A stretch of DNA of 64,000 nt. It comes from Brevundimonas sp. (GTDB lineage: Bacteria; Pseudomonadota; Alphaproteobacteria; Caulobacterales; Caulobacteraceae). This document shows, in pieces, positions 63,698 to 64,000 of this stretch; the stretch's first letter is position 1; each line of letters starts with the position of its first letter. The translations under genes and the position numbers were made by a program. The stretch spans positions 62,001-126,000 of the forward strand of contig NZ_JACESB010000005.1 of the NCBI RefSeq assembly GCF_013912005.1, read 5' to 3'. The notes beneath the pieces were generated by a model. The model ran no database searches. It saw only the letters and a list, made by a program, of their open reading frames with translations, and had not been told where the DNA came from.

Positions 63698-63715
63698 TGT
63701 CATGCGGGCGTCTTA
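63698..63715 (+). promoter_or_regulatory. Candidate Pho box upstream of pstC
   Basis: CTGTCAT (63698-63704) is followed 11 bases later (start to start) by GCGTCTT, a degenerate second half-site, matching the spacing of the PhoB direct-repeat box. It lies in the 105-bp gap between phoR and pstC. Match of the second half is only 4 of 7. Confidence 0.4.
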
Positions 63716-63796
63716 TTCCGCTGACCATTCGGGGGCAGTTTCCCGCCCGGACCGGCCCGGGCGACCGGACCGTACCGATTCTCACCCCGGACGCCG

Positions 63797-64000
63797 ATGA
63801 CCTGGCTTTTTCTGCCGATCCTGATCGTCGCAGCCGTGGCCGCCTATCTGGGCGGCCGGGGGCTGGCCCGACGCCGCGCCGCCGGCGCCCGCGCCCACTC
63901 GCGGCCGGGCCAGCACGGCGCCTACGCCCTGATCTGGACGGCGGCCCCGGCCCTGCTGGTGCTGTTCCTGTCGGCCGTGTTCGCGCCCACGATCGAGCAT
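63797..64000 (+). CDS. pstC: Phosphate ABC transporter permease PstC, N-terminal part
   Basis: The first 68 residues of a gene running off the window: MTWLFLPILIVAAVAAYLGG is TM helix 1, then RGLARRRAAGARAHSRPGQHGAYALIW (a cytoplasmic basic loop) and a second TM helix. Alphaproteobacterial PstC proteins have such an extended N-terminus. The identification rests mainly on this start and on being downstream of phoR, so it is moderately sure. Confidence 0.7.
   Translation, partial: MTWLFLPILIVAAVAAYLGGRGLARRRAAGARAHSRPGQHGAYALIWTAAPALLVLFLSAVFAPTIEH

Overview
The window is a 64 kb stretch of very GC-rich (about 70%), densely packed bacterial chromosome. Gene content points to an alphaproteobacterium of the order Caulobacterales, most likely Brevundimonas or a close relative. 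The main pointers are a TrcR/DUF1013 cell-cycle regulator, DUF1465 and DUF1192 proteins, a class I lysyl-tRNA synthetase, COQ9, HspQ, a TamA-TamB pair, and a GyrA whose quinolone-determining positions carry Ala and Met. The genus is inferred; no rRNA is present. I see no prophage, intact insertion sequence, CRISPR array or origin. The content is mostly core chromosome with a few accessory patches.

Layout. 0-2.4 kb: a GNAT acetyltransferase and the queuosine precursor operon queC-queE-queD on the minus strand. 2.5-6.1 kb: a CBS-domain hybrid histidine kinase, a ligase-associated-type exonuclease and two coupled thioesterases. 6.2-8.7 kb: an unusual accessory cluster made of two tandemly duplicated gene pairs (small soluble helical proteins, then five-TM membrane proteins), followed by a LexA-like S24 regulator. 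8.7-13 kb: an SH3/glycine-zipper protein, class I LysRS, a DUF4126 protein and a hybrid kinase that lacks its ATPase domain. 13.1-15.8 kb: queA - putative nucleotidyltransferase - tgt, translationally coupled, completing the tRNA-insertion steps of the queuosine pathway. 15.8-21 kb: a long inverted low-complexity repeat, small hypothetical proteins, an alpha/beta hydrolase, tRNA-Lys(TTT), a CaiB/BaiF protein and a hybrid kinase broken by an apparent one-base frameshift. 21.2-27.6 kb: a lipoprotein and tamA-tamB. 28.2-33.9 kb: an arginine succinyltransferase pathway operon (M20 hydrolase, astA, astD, astB, DUF998). 33.9-41.2 kb: a LytTR regulator head-to-head with an acyltransferase, phenylalanine hydroxylase, hspQ, a Ppx/GppA phosphatase, two cyclophilins and coaD. 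41.3-45.5 kb: a class IV aminotransferase, gyrA and sodC. 45.5-46.75 kb: a lower-GC orphan gene and 500 bp without a recognisable gene. 46.7-53.6 kb: an ABC exporter, rpmE, an L,D-transpeptidase, small hypothetical genes, a quinone oxidoreductase and a secreted CVNH/beta-gamma-crystallin protein. 53.8-59.5 kb: trcR, two DUF465 proteins, ubiX, a TIGR02444 protein, a diguanylate cyclase, purE-purK, COQ9 and rpsU. 59.8-64 kb: a NatAB-like ABC transporter, phoR and the start of pstC.

Many genes are coupled by 1-4 bp overlaps (queC-E-D, queA-X-tgt, astD-astB, tamA-tamB, the two thioesterases, coaD-ppi). Three convergent gene pairs share one CTAG as both stop codons. The observations I rate highest are the duplicated-pair cluster at 6.2-8.7 kb with hairpins over its ribosome-binding sites, a Tgt missing two of its three zinc cysteines, a nucleotidyltransferase-like gene locked between queA and tgt, a kinase with no ATPase domain, rpsU apparently starting at CTG, and the CVNH/crystallin fusion.
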